41,485 bases of DNA from Paratrimastix pyriformis (lineage: Eukaryota; Preaxostyla; Paratrimastigidae): the NCBI GenBank assembly GCA_027972325.1, contig JAPMOS010000248.1, forward strand, positions 1 through 41,485. Reading direction: 5' to 3'. A program made the position numbers and the translations under genes. Position 1 is the first letter of the stretch, and each line of letters opens with the position of its first letter. Below the pieces are notes generated by a model. It saw only the letters and a list, made by a program, of their open reading frames with translations. It made no database searches and was not told where the DNA came from. Of this stretch, positions 1 through 9,567 are shown in pieces.

Positions 1-10
1 ATCATTCTTA

Positions 11-490
11 ATGCCATACAAGGTGAAATTCGATGAGTATTGTATACAACATGGGTGGAAACATAGTTATAACTCAATTAGGCAAGACCTGTTGAACTAT
101 CGTCTGTCAATGAAACCAACATCATCATGCAACAAGTCAATGTGGTTCTTAATGCAAAGAATGAAATCATCTGGTGGGATAGCCGAGGATCTCTTTCCCA
201 AACAAACCCAAACCAAGACAAGTCTTGCGTGCTTGCTGTGCAAGTGTTCACTCTTTCTTGGTTTGTGGGTTTGTTTGGGCTATCCACGAAGGCTGTCCCT
301 CGTTCTCCGAACTCGTGAAGGAGAATTTCGTAACATAGCTCACATCAAAAACGTGAAGATTTCTTTTGCCAATGACATAAAGAACCAAATCATAGCCAAA
401 ACGATATTGGAATCAACATCTGCCACATCTGCATTGCAACGACATCCTCAACAAGATATCAGAAAACCAAGGTGGTATCTTTACCGCTAA
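11..490 (+). pseudogene. Unrecognised virus-like gene remnant interrupted by a DIRS-like scrap
   Basis: An open frame of about 159 codons begins with a lysine/tyrosine-rich segment, runs through the 156-bp F insertion at 173-328, and resumes in lysine/isoleucine-rich sequence (around IAHIKNVKISFANDIKNQ). The middle third is encoded by the insertion and is not part of the original gene. No domain is recognised. It sits at the start of the plus-strand gene run of the AT-rich element. It is broken, and its function is unknown. Confidence 0.35.
173..328 (+). mobile_element. Short F-family element: two DIRS-like ends with almost no interior
   Basis: The left part (173-222) is the reverse complement of the end sequence at 4903-4950. 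The right part (about 245-328) matches 33677-33759. The two halves face each other around the core CCCAAACAAACCCAAACC and its complement. Between them lie only some 30 bases, which match the interior side of the F right end at about 33660. It therefore carries both outer ends of F but no coding interior, as an internally deleted non-autonomous copy would. It lies inside a virus-like gene remnant, so it entered after that element. The autonomous parent is not in the window. Confidence 0.6.
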
Positions 491-640
491 CTTTAACGTG
501 CTCGACATGATTAAGCTAAAGAACGTGGTTGATGTCAATCGTGTCAACCAACAGATGCAAAACATAAGAACTCTTTCGACGTTGTCAATTCCTTCCAAGT
601 CATCAACGATGCTTTTGTTCCTTCATCAAGCCTCGAAGAT

Positions 641-847
641 GTGGACTTAACTGCTACCAATCAACTCTACAATAAGCAAGTTTATGATTCATTAGCTGAA
701 ATATATTCTGAAGTGGATCAACACACAAAAGATGAGGAAGAGCACGACATTGGACAAACTGCTGATAACACCACCGCATTGATTGCAATTGCTGCTGTCT
801 TAGTGGTTGGAGGCTTTATCTTTATGAACAAACAAAGCGGAAAGTAA
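641..847 (+). CDS. Small acidic protein with C-terminal membrane anchor (virus-like element)
   Basis: A 68-codon frame starting at the first ATG after a short gap. Residues 1-45 are polar and acidic. Residues about 46-62 form a strong hydrophobic segment (ALIAIAAVLVVGGFIFM), followed by a short basic tail (NKQSGK). The expected topology is one transmembrane helix with a short basic tip, as seen in minor membrane proteins of many DNA viruses. No homologue is recognised. It lies among the plus-strand virus-like frames. It may be a whole small gene or the tail of a longer broken one, since acidic coding sequence seems to precede it in another frame. Confidence 0.4.
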   Translation: MDLTATNQLYNKQVYDSLAEIYSEVDQHTKDEEEHDIGQTADNTTALIAIAAVLVVGGFIFMNKQSGK

Positions 848-945
848 TTTCAAATGTATATTATGTCAGATGAGTCAATCAGAACTGCTTTTCATGGCAA
901 AAGTGGCAAAGCCTGTATGATGAAACAAAGTACAACAAAGATTTC

Positions 946-1284
946 ATGGTTCCATTGATTGGCACACTGTCGAGGAACCCTGAGTTCGATGAAAGTCCAA
1001 TTCCTCATGATGTCGAGCCTGAAGCGTCTGAAGACGAACAAGAAGAACGTGTCCGGAAACGAACAAAGGCTGAGGAACGTCGGGAAGAAGAAATGGCTTT
1101 TCATGAATATATGAAGGTGGATACACACAAACTCAAATCATCGAAACCGTCAAACAACTCGGACCACATGTTCCTTCTCGTATCTTTAACGCGACAATTT
1201 TTTGCTAAACAGAACTTTATTCGTGCGTCACCTCAAGCATTTCGTGAGTTAAAGCCCAAGTCTTCAATTGGAGTCCTGATGTGA
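946..1284 (+). pseudogene. Unrecognised charged protein remnant
   Basis: An open frame of 112 codons with a highly charged centre. An acidic stretch (residues about 20-35) is followed by a basic/acidic run rich in E, R and K (about 34-52), probably helical or coiled-coil. The remainder is mixed. No known domain is visible. It is followed directly by another basic frame in a different phase, so this is probably part of one decayed gene of the AT-rich element. Confidence 0.3.
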
Positions 1285-1535
1285 TTGCTGATATGGAACA
1301 TGAGTACAACGTCGCTTCACACGCTAAAGGTAGTCGAAATATCACTAAACTATTTGGTTCAAAGTATGAGACAGTCGCTGAGACAAAACAACAAATGCGT
1401 GCTGCAAAAGGCAAGAGACAACCAAAAGCTCATAATCCACAACCGCAAAAAGAATACAACTTACGGTCCAAAACACGGTTAAAAAGTAAGAATTTCTATT
1501 TGTATGGTATTGACAACCATGCACAGAACAGTTGA
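1281..1535 (+). pseudogene. Unrecognised basic protein remnant
   Basis: This 84-codon frame is rich in K, R and Q, with several basic patches in its second half (for example KGKRQPKAHNPQPQKEYNLR). That suggests nucleic-acid or coat binding, but no family is recognised. It overlaps the end of the preceding charged frame and belongs to the same plus-strand run. Confidence 0.25.
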
Positions 1536-2000
1536 AACTGTTAACGAAACTCAACTAAATGATACTCTCCAAGAGCTCCATCATCCTAACAAAGTAATCC
1601 TTACGCCTTATGATGAGGCTATTGCTAAACAAGATGAAAGCTTAGCACAGAATGTCGTGAAGATCAGATTCGACAGTGGACAAACTGTGTTCATATTAAG
1701 AAAGAATGGTATGAGTTATCTGATGTGTTCAAACAACCTGTCATCTTCCAATCATTTGAGCGTTACATGAAATGGATTTACCCTCTACTCAACAATTCCG
1801 GGCGCGACTTACAGTTCGATGACGATGTGGATTCCATGGCTGAACTCGGTGGATTCATTGAGGAGGTGTTTAAATACAAACTCGATAAGCTGCTCGTTGA
1901 ATCTGTCGTGTGTGATGTATCACAAAATAGTGGACTCGTCGATGAGATACAAAAGATGAAACGTTACATCAACAAGTACGAATCCTCAGTAAAAAGGTGA
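1504..2000 (+). pseudogene. Unrecognised virus-like gene remnant
   Basis: Two overlapping open frames, at 1504-1770 and 1725-2000, both show ordinary soluble-protein composition at the AT-rich codon usage of the surrounding element. The second has a helical lysine/leucine-rich end. No domain is recognised. It is broken. Weak protein-like sequence continues towards about 2130, where the duplicated unit begins. Confidence 0.3.
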
Positions 2001-2152
2001 CTGAACGGATGCAAAATTTCGAAAATGAATGGCTCGGCTTTATCAAAATGTGGAGCGTCGTATATCAAAATGATAAGTATAATGGCATCAGTAGTTATAA
2101 AAGGAGAGTTCTGAGACAATCGATTTTCACACACAATTTTTTGAGCTTGCGT

Positions 2153-2410
2153 TGATATTTGAGGCAAAAATCGATTTCTTCAGAACAAAATCTTTTTTTC
2201 TCATTATATTTTATTGAAAAGGAGCATTTTATTTTATCAGCTTTGAATGATTTAAGCATTAATTTTCTCGAGTTACAAACAATATTTGAGGCAAAAATCG
2301 AATTCTTCAGAGCAAAATCTTTTTTCTCAATGTTTTTTAAGTAAAACGAGCATTTTATTTTTATCAGCTTTGACTGATTTAAGCATCAATTCATTCGAGC
2401 TACAAACGAA
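2153..2410 (+). repeat. 127-bp tandem repeat, two units
   Basis: Two adjacent, similar AT-rich units start near 2159 and 2286 (period 127 bp). Each begins with GAGGCAAAAATCGA and contains GCATTTTATTTT and GATTTAAGCAT. A third start (GAGGCAAAAAGCGAATTC, near 2413) is partial. Each unit can be read as a short open frame, but this looks like a by-product of the repeat. It recurs at about 10326-10585 in copy 2. Confidence 0.8.
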
Positions 2411-2976
2411 ATTAGAGGCAAAAAGCGAATTCTCCATGCATTTTCAATTTTATTCCATTTTTTGTCCCAGAAATTATTTTGCCATTTTTGTCAAATCAAA
2501 CAATTCAATCAGCTTAAGAATCAAACGAATGAGAATTCAATCAGAAACAGCTTCTCTCTTCATTCAAAATACAATTGTGACAAAGTGCTTTTCAAAAGTG
2601 ATCATTAAATAATGCATCAATCTTAAGTAAATAATGCATTCTTTTTGATTGAATCAGCTCAAATAATTGATTCTAAGAAAAATGGAAAAGTATGACAAAA
2701 TGATAAAACAATATGAAATTTGATTTCAGCACCGAGCCCTTTAAAGCGAAAATTTAAGCAGCTTTGACATGAATTGAAAGAGAAATCAATCAGATTTACC
2801 TTCTATTTCAAAGAGATAAAAAGCAGCGTTTCATCATTTGAGCTATAAGGCTAATAAAGCGGAATTTTGATGAGCTACTGAGGCTAACTCAATGAAATAG
2901 TGAACGAGTGATAGCATTTGATTAACATGTAAAGGTATTTGAAGAAAAATAATTATCTATAGTTAGTATATAGAGA
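2411..2976. other. AT-rich stretch without a recognised gene
   Basis: I see no supported gene here. The sequence is AT-rich with many ATCAGCTT, GAATTC-like and TTTGA words and no long frame. The last 30 bases (TCTATAGTTAGTATATAGAG, 2955-2974) look like a promoter for the ORF that follows. Confidence 0.5.
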
Positions 2977-3147
2977 ATGAATTGTGATAAACATCCAGTT
3001 AAGATTGATAGGGCACTATTTGAACTCATACAGGAGTTGATTCAGCTTCATGGTGATGAATATTTCAGTGTTACAATAACTAAGAAGAAAGGAGATGAGA
3101 GTGACGATTCCACAACAATAGTGTATGAAAATGAATATTTCCATTAA
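2977..3147 (+). CDS. Small acidic protein, 56 codons (virus-like element)
   Basis: An intact small frame starts at ATG 2977, three bases after a TATA-rich sequence (CTATAGTTAGTATATAGAG), and ends at TAA 3145-3147. The N-terminal half is helical (RALFELIQELIQLHGDEYF), with a possible beta strand, then a lysine patch and an acidic tail. No family is recognised. The duplicate at 11152-11322 encodes the same protein and differs by one base that is silent (ACA to ACT, Thr). The stop codon overlaps that of the convergent minus-strand frame in the four bases TTAA, a compact arrangement usual in small DNA viruses. Confidence 0.5.
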   Translation: MNCDKHPVKIDRALFELIQELIQLHGDEYFSVTITKKKGDESDDSTTIVYENEYFH

Positions 3148-3335
3148 CGGAGCTTCATATCATGCAGTATATTATCTGTGTCAACACCTTCTCGAGTCAG
3201 TCTTCGTTTGACGAGTCTTTTCTTCTTTGTGTCATCAATCTTCTTGACAGCTTTTCAGTGCTCTCCTTCTCGATGATTTCACCAACCTTCTTCAACGTTT
3301 GTAGTGTTTTCAACAGTTCTCCAGACTTCAGGTTC
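3144..3335 (-). pseudogene. C-terminal fragment of a lysine-rich virus-like protein, cut by F
   Basis: On the minus strand, the sequence up to the stop at 3144-3146 encodes the end of a protein rich in K, E, T and V, with an amphipathic helix (around TLQTLKKVGEIIEKE) followed by a strongly basic patch. It is best read in copy 2, at 11319-11517. The upstream part is replaced by F-family DNA. The base composition matches the AT-rich element. The function is unknown. It converges on the 56-codon ORF with overlapping stops. Confidence 0.4.
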
Positions 3336-5264
3336 ACTCTTTCTTGGTTTGGGTTTGTTTGGGGAAGAGATTACTCGGCTATCCCACCACACAGCAAGCA
3401 CGCAAAACGGCACTGACATCCAAAAATTTTATCAAAAGAATTTGACATGTCATGTCAGTGCCGGCAGTCGACTCGTCCTTTAAGCATAAGCCCATTCGGA
3501 CGACGACACGCCAGCCACCGACGCAGAGTAAGGTGGGAAGGAGTCAGTACCGCGCAACGCAGTAAACAATCCAGCTGGGAGTCACAGCTCCCGAAGGTTT
3601 CAAAGAAAACGAAGAAGAGAGATTCATGATCAACCATGCGAACCCCAAACATCTCCTCAAGCGGGTCGCGACCGCCCCGGGGGGTGCACGTCTAGTCAGG
3701 GAAAGAGGAGGCTGGAGAAAACCCCGACGCACCGCTGTAACCGGTCAGCAAAAACAGGTGGGAGAAGCCACAAATAAGGAGGGCGAAACCTTCAAAGGCC
3801 CCGAAGGTACCGAGTCTTCCCGTACTCGGCACCCTCCATAGGGAATCCTTCCCTCAACGGGTCGGACCCCCGCAAATAAAACAACGAAGAAGATCGGACA
3901 AAACAGCGAGAGGACTCGTTGTCCGGCATGGCGCGGGCCAAAGGCACGCGTCGAGAAAACGCAGAGCACGACGGAGCCGCGACAGGCACCTTGCCTCGCA
4001 GATCCCAGGAGGGTTCTCGCCCCGTGCTCGCGGCTTCTTCGTCACCAGTCGCCGACCGGCGCCGGTGAAGCGGTGGAGGCAACCTTGCCGTGCAGGCGTC
4101 GAGTTCTGTATAGAGAACCCAAGCCCCACCAAAACGCAAACCCCGAAGGAGAGAGAGCACGAAAGGTGACGTATCGATCGCCACTTCAGGGTGCTCAACA
4201 AATATCCCTCCCGTGAGAGGGAGGTGTGTGGTGGGTGAGCGGGGTGGTTCACGGGCACAACGGCCACGATGAAATATCACTCGTCAAAACAGAACAGACG
4301 ACGATGAATGACAAACCCGACCCCCATTCTGGATGTGGAGGATGCATGGTGCCCACCACGGTAAAGCCACACAGCTGTGCCACAACAAAACGGGGTGAAA
4401 GACAACACCCGCACCAGTCCCTCGAGCTGTTGCCCATTCAGAACAGAAAAGGAGGAAGACAACACCCCCACACCAGAGTACAACGAGCCGGATGACCCAT
4501 AAGCTGTTGTTCAAGCAAAGTAGCTGGGGTGAATGACCACCTCACCCCACCATGAATGCCCAATCACATCAGACGAGGGTGAATGAGGGTGAATGAAGGT
4601 GGTGTCTCAAGGGCAAGAGGCCCCACGAGACCCCAAGACACTGTTGTCAAAGGGCACCAAACAAGGTTGAACAACAGCCACACTCGCCTCCCCACGAGGC
4701 CGCCCTCCTGACTTGTCAATCAGATTGTGTGGGTGAACAGGCAGCAGTACAGCCAAGGGAGCACGTACGAAGATAGCGCTGCGAAGATAAAATGCCCACC
4801 ATCAATCACGACCATGGGTACACGTTGAGTCGAAGCTTCGCGGGGAAAGCCGCAACAAACAAACCCAGTGCCACTCATCAGGCAGGGTGGGTGGGAGACT
4901 TGTCTTGGTTTGGGTTTGTTTGGGGAAGAGATTACTCGGCTATCCCACCATTCTCCTTCACGAGTTCGGAGAACGAGGGATAGCCCCAAACAAACCCAAA
5001 CCAAGAAAGAGTGAACACCATACCAAAGGCATAGCTTTCCCCCTTCTGCACTCTACGTGACCCGGCTAACAGGATGCTCCGCCCAACACTCTTGGCCGAT
5101 GAGCCGGCTGACTACGGATACCCATCCTGATGTTGGGAGTGCGCGTGCCGGAGGGACAGCACACCAGAAGGAGCATCAAACAGGTGAGACGTCCCCCCCC
5201 CGCGTGTGTCCGCGGTCGCCCTCCAAAAGTGCGGAGTGCTGTCACTGCTTCCGACACACAAGAT
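3332..5264 (+). mobile_element. F-family DIRS-like non-autonomous element (copy 1), rearranged
   Basis: This GC-rich block is bounded on the left by an F end (3340-3393) and contains joined F ends at 4903-5018. The inner side of the terminal repeat follows at 3394-3475 and matches the complement of about 33590-33675. No reverse transcriptase or recombinase is visible in the 1.5 kb between, only GC-rich frames on both strands that I do not recognise, so it is probably a non-autonomous derivative. The last 245 bases (5019-5264) lie outside the joined ends and stop where DIRS element A begins. It is broken and rearranged. It recurs at 11508-13462. Confidence 0.5.
4903..5018 (+). repeat. Joined ends of F (ICR-like or circle-junction-like)
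   Basis: The complement of the F left end (4903-4950, ending CTATCCCACCA) is followed at once by the complement of the F right end (4951-5018, starting TTCTCCTTCACGAG). Having both outer ends joined in an internal position is the signature of the internal complementary region of DIRS elements, and the order is that expected for a plus-strand element. A head-to-tail junction of two copies would look the same. It recurs at about 13103-13210. Confidence 0.6.
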
Positions 5265-5586
5265 GGATGAGCTACAAAGGGGGGGGCTGTGCTCATGACT
5301 CGTCTTCGTATTCACCCGACTTTCAAAGAATAATAATAATAAAAAATAAAACTGAAAATAGTCCACATCACCCCGTCGTTTCGAGTCGAATCCAATCCAA
5401 AATGGGATGGGAAGGGTGGGGGAACTAACATATAAGTAGGAAAAAGTCAGCAAAGAAGGAAAGACCACGGAAAAGGACCGCGAGGTTGAGGTGAGAAGAC
5501 CTACCACGCGAAATCCAGCACGAAGTCAAGAAGAAGAGAGGAAAAAGCCAGAACGAGGTCACAAAAGGAAAACCACCTCCAATGGC

Positions 5587-5916
5587 TTAGCGGCGCGGCC
5601 GCTGGAACTTCTGCTGCCGCTGCGGCGCAGGAGTGGAGGCCGCTGGAGGCGCCCCCGCAGCAGGCCCGGGCCGGGAGAAACCGCCCCTGAAGCGCGCGAA
5701 CCGGTAAGGACGGCCAGAGAAACCAGAAGAGGGCTGGTGCTGGCCGCCGGAAGAGAAGCCGGACGCAGGAGCCGAGCCGCGACCACGCTGGAAGAAACCG
5801 CGTTGGTGCTTGCGGCCCGCCAGGGAGGGAGACGCCCAAGTTGGCCGCCTTGAACAGAGCCGCGGCCGCCTTGTTGCCCGCGATGCGCTCTGCGGGGAAG
5901 ACAAAGGGCCAGGCAC
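5587..5916 (-). CDS. RG-rich ORF region outside the ICR, element A
   Basis: This is the counterpart of the RG-rich frames in B (13789-14190) and C (26843-27094). It has arginine/glycine/phenylalanine-rich blocks (for example RGRGSAPASGFSSGGQ) and a Q/R-rich end. It is probably a nucleic-acid-binding tail serving Gag, by analogy with RGG-rich Gag ends. It lies between the ICR and the terminal repeat. This copy belongs to a broken element. Confidence 0.45.
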   Translation of the reverse strand: MPGPLSSPQSASRATRRPRLCSRRPTWASPSLAGRKHQRGFFQRGRGSAPASGFSSGGQHQPSSGFSGRPYRFARFRGGFSRPGPAAGAPPAASTPAPQRQQKFQRPRR

Positions 5917-6137
5917 GAGGAAGACAAAGGAAAAAGGGACAGCGAAGAGAGGGAAACAAAGTGAAAAGATGAGACCTCCCGGTGCTCATAGCACCCCGAG
6001 ATCATCGAACTTGACCGCACTACTCCCTTGGAGTTGCGTGCGAAAACTATCAGCCTTGGTGTCAGCAAAATACACGAAAACAAGGCTGGAGCCAAAGAGG
6101 ACCTGGTCGACATCACATTGCGGTGGGAGGGTGGGAG

Positions 6138-6231
6138 CGATGAGCACAGCCCCCTTTGTAGCTCATCCATCTTCCGTCCAAAGTAGGAAGAATGAGAGCT
6201 ACTCATCGGTAAGGGGGGGCTGTGCTCATGA
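6138..6231 (-). repeat. ICR of element A
   Basis: The segment reads ATGAGCACAGCC...GTAGCTCATCCAT joined to CTTCCGTCCAAAGTAGGAAG and ends with GGCTGTGCTCATGAC. It thus holds both outer ends of the element joined. The first part equals the 3' outer end of the element and the second equals the 5' outer end. In the DIRS model this region templates completion of the ends and circularisation. Confidence 0.8.
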
Positions 6232-6266
6232 CAATTGAAAGGAAAATGCCGACCTGGGTCCTCATT

Positions 6267-7220
6267 CTATTCTCGATCGAGCCCGGCAGCATCTGCCGGC
6301 CCGAAAACTGCCGAAGCCAAAGCCTTTGCAGTGCCAACCGACTGGTGGAGATAATGTTTGGTGAGTGTCGCACCCTTGCGCGACCACCGAAACTGTGCAG
6401 ACACAGCCAGCCCGTCAAGCCCAGTCGACGCTGCCTTCGAGGCCGCAGCGGCCCTGACAGAGTGCGGGCCCCACTCTTTGCCCAAGCCTGCGGCCAGCAT
6501 CAGCCGCTTGCCACAAGACAACAACCATGTTGTTGTGCATTTTTCCCCATTCTTGAGCTTCCACATCAGAGCTGGGGTGCACCGCTCTGGACGGCGGTCA
6601 TTCAATTCAATCACCGCGCAGTGAAAACAGAGCAGTGGGTCAGCCTCGTTTCCTCCCATTTTTTGCATGACCCATTCCTTCTTTCTCCTTTCCTTGGGCA
6701 GGACTTTGAGTTCGCACATGTGGTCGCCATCAATGAGGCGAAGGTCCTCCAACCGTGCGGTGTTGAGGTCCGCCGCTCTCAGTCCGAGGGCCTCGCCCAA
6801 CAGGACAATTTTTCCCAGGAGGTCGCGATGGTCCAGCTTGGAATTTGTCCCAAGTGATCTGAGATGGCGCCAGATGAGGTCCGTGTCGAAGGTTCCCTTC
6901 CTGACTGACACTGGCTTTGTCTTCTCCATCCCCGTCAAAACGGCCTTCACTGTGGCTGAGGTGCCTGGATCAGGCCTCCCGTGGAGGAGGAAGTAGCGAG
7001 CAATGGCGGATCTCTTTTTCATCGCGGTGCTGGGCGCCCATTTCTTGCTACCTTCCGCTAGGAAGTTTGCCAGGTCTGTGTCCGTCGCTTGCAAGGTCTC
7101 CCGCTCATTTTTTCCCAAGTAGGCAGCAAACTGGGCAATGGCCGTATCGTAGTTTCTCTGAGTCTTGCACTCGACCGAGTGAGCGATGAGCTGCCGGGCT
7201 GCCTCACTCAGTTGGTGGGG
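6267..7220 (-). pseudogene. DIRS tyrosine recombinase, element A
   Basis: An open frame of 553 codons (6267-7928) holds the recombinase in its last 300 or so codons. In order come an N-terminal core-binding helical domain (TQRNYDTAIAQFAAYLGKNE), the catalytic domain with the first arginine region (GEALGLRAADLNTARLEDL), the HSVR box (HSVRAAAASKAAS) and a C-terminal tyrosine (LTKHYLHQSVG). The enzyme would integrate a circular DNA form at short matching sites. The same frame runs on over the reverse transcriptase, an overlap known in DIRS elements. It is part of a truncated element. Confidence 0.8.
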
Positions 7221-9454
7221 GGGTGAGTCCTCTCCCACGAGGTCAATAACGACAGGTCCAGCTGATGGAGCTTCTCCCCCCACGTCTGCCTCGCTGTCGC
7301 GACCCTCGCCAGCTCCCCGCTGACATGAATCACTCTGCTCTGCCATCTGGGTGGCCCCACTGGGGTCTGGTTCCGGGTGCGGCCCGGGAGGAAGAGGCAG
7401 TCCACCCGAGGGAGCGCCAGGGGGGGTGAGATCTGCATCCCCTGGGCCATTGGCCACCATGGGGCCGTGTCCCACTCTGGTATCAGGACTAATGCTTCCC
7501 CTCTCTGATCCCGTAGAGCTGCCAGCACCCTCCCGATCATGGAGAAGGGCGGATTGAGCCACAAGGGCAGCCCCCGGAGGGGCTGGTGGAAGAAGTCCAC
7601 TCCCGAGCAACCCGGCTCGAGGACCCAACTCCACCACCTTGGCAACAGGTGGTTGCGCGCTGAGGCGAAGCCGTCCACCATGGGGCGGAAGCGCAGGTTC
7701 GTGACCAGCTGGAAGATCGCCGGATTGAGCATCCAATCCTCGCGCTCGACCTCTCTGGAGAGCTGGTCCGCCACTCCGTTGTCTTCCCCGGGAAGATACT
7801 CTGGGAGGAGAGTGATGTCCCACTGCTGACAGAGGTTGTGCAGTTTCTGGGTGCCCTCGGTCATGTCCACGCTCTTCCCCTTCCACTTCCCCACGCAGGC
7901 AACAACTACCTTGTTGTCCGAGCGCCACTGGACCGTCTGGCCCTGCAAGTGGCTGTGGAGGAGAGCTACCGCCCTGATGCCCGCCTCCAGCTCGAGGCGA
8001 TTCACCGAGGAGAATGTCTGCGTCTCCAGGAAGTCCTTCTCCCAGATTTCCCGTGCGTGGATCGGTTGCGGGGGTGGCCTGCCCGCCTGCGGGGATGGAG
8101 ACTGCGCAGCGTCGCGCCCCATGCGTAGGCGCTTGCGTCGGTGGTCAGCTCCCACGCTGGGGACTGCCCTCCAGCACTGCTGACACTGGTCCTGGGGCAC
8201 CATGGCCCACCAGTGGAGATCCGCTTTGGCTGCCTCGTCGAGGGTGGCCATGCCCTCCCAGCCGTGTGACCACACCGCACGTGACTTCACTCGGTCCAAT
8301 CCCCTGGTGTGCGGGTAAGCGGCCTCGACGGCCGGGCGGAGCGAGGACAACTTGCCGATGATGCGGGCCAGTGCCCTGACGAGCAGTCTGTCCTTTTTCA
8401 TGAGGTTCCGACACTCCTGTCTGATCCCCTCCATCTTCTCCACGGACCCGCACTGTCTGCGTCCTGGAGTCCAGCTGGAATCCCAAGAACTCGACGACCT
8501 GTGACGGGTTGGGGTCTGTCTTCTCCCAGTTCACAGTTAACCCCAGCTGGTGGAGGAAATACATCGCTGCTATCGTGTCCCTGCGTGCCTTCTGTGGGGA
8601 CTGGGCCATGAGAGAAGGTCGTCCAGGTAGAAGACTACCTGGACGCCTGCAGCCCGCATCACTCTCACCGCCTGTTTGATCAGTTTGGTGAATGAGCGTG
8701 GGGCCACTGAGAGGCCGAACGGGAGTGCCGTCCACTGGAGTTCCCTCCCCTCCCAGCTGAAGCACAGGTATGGGATGAGGTGTGGTGCTACTCCCATGTG
8801 CAGGTAAGCATTCGAAAGATCGACTTTCGTGAAGAACGTGCCCTGTGGGGCTAGTGGGAAGGCTGTCCCCAGCCCTCCATCTTGAAATGGGGCAATCGAT
8901 CCGCCTGTTTAGTGCGGACAAGTCGATCACCACCCTCCATTTCAAGGAATGGGGCTTGGGGACGCCGAAGATCGGACTCTCCCACAATAATTTGGTACCA
9001 CACTCCTGCACTGCCCCGAGCGTTCCATACTCGCTCAAGACTGCCGAGACCTCCCTCTGCTCTCTGGTCCAAAATAGTGGACTCCGGCGAGCCAGCTGCT
9101 GGTCCCCGTTTCCAGTGTCCTTCCAGAACCTGCTATAAGAGGGGCTCGGCTTTCTGTGCTCTGCAGTGGTGCGGTGCATCCCACCGTTTTCTGGGAGTTC
9201 TGGGGCTCCTCGGTCTTGCTGGTTTGGCCCATTCTCGGGCGGCGCGACGGGATGCGCACTGGCGCAATCGGTGGGTCCCCCAACCAATGCCAGGTCAGAC
9301 CCTCTTCCACCCAACTCTTCACCTCGAGTGGTAGTGGTAGGCTCAGCCAACGTGAGCGGTGTGGTTCGCGGTTCACTCGGCCCGCCAGAGGGCCCACCAA
9401 TGGCGATCGCCTTTGAAATGAGGTCTGGATTTGTTTCACTGTGAGGTTTTTCAT
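7208..9454 (-). pseudogene. Reverse transcriptase/RNase H region, element A
   Basis: Minus-strand frames show the reverse transcriptase (finger/palm sequence, YLDD at 8618-8629, LGFQLDSRTQTVRV thumb-side motif) and then RNase H (TTDASAYAWGATL, SSVNRLELEAGI, WRSDNKVVVAC, NGVADQLSRE). The C-terminal extension ending near 7208 is shared with B and C. The region makes cDNA from the element RNA and removes the RNA. It is broken, with several breaks. See the feature at 15404-17659 for the fuller copy. Confidence 0.8.
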
Positions 9455-9567
9455 TTCTCCCCACTGGAAAAAATTCTAGGTCATGGACCTCCAAGACTTG
9501 GGTCTTTGCGGACTGGGCCTCACGGCCATTCTCGACTTCAGCGAATGCAATTGCGGCTTGCCGCTGT

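Larger units (their letters stand above)
1..2131 (+). mobile_element. Fossil AT-rich virus-like DNA element, left fragment (Polinton/virophage-like, tentative)
   Basis: This stretch is AT-rich and carries a run of short plus-strand open frames with little space between them, which is how genes are packed in Polintons, virophages and larger DNA viruses. I recognise no capsid, polymerase or integrase here. The family assignment rests on the packaging-ATPase fossil at 19571-20448, which has the same base composition and gene style and was probably part of the same element before other elements entered. The region is broken, with roughly five to ten breaks plus one insertion (173-328). It looks like the oldest layer of the window. 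It could instead derive from a larger nucleocytoplasmic virus. Confidence 0.5.

Noticed and set aside
4903-4925. TTTGGG-type words as internal telomere repeats
   Set aside because: The GGTTTGGGTTTGTTTGGGG core occurs once per F end and is part of a longer conserved end, not a tandem telomeric array.
3447-5507. Numerous 60-160-codon frames in the F-related block, both strands
   Set aside because: They change phase or length between the two copies of the duplication and show no family resemblance.
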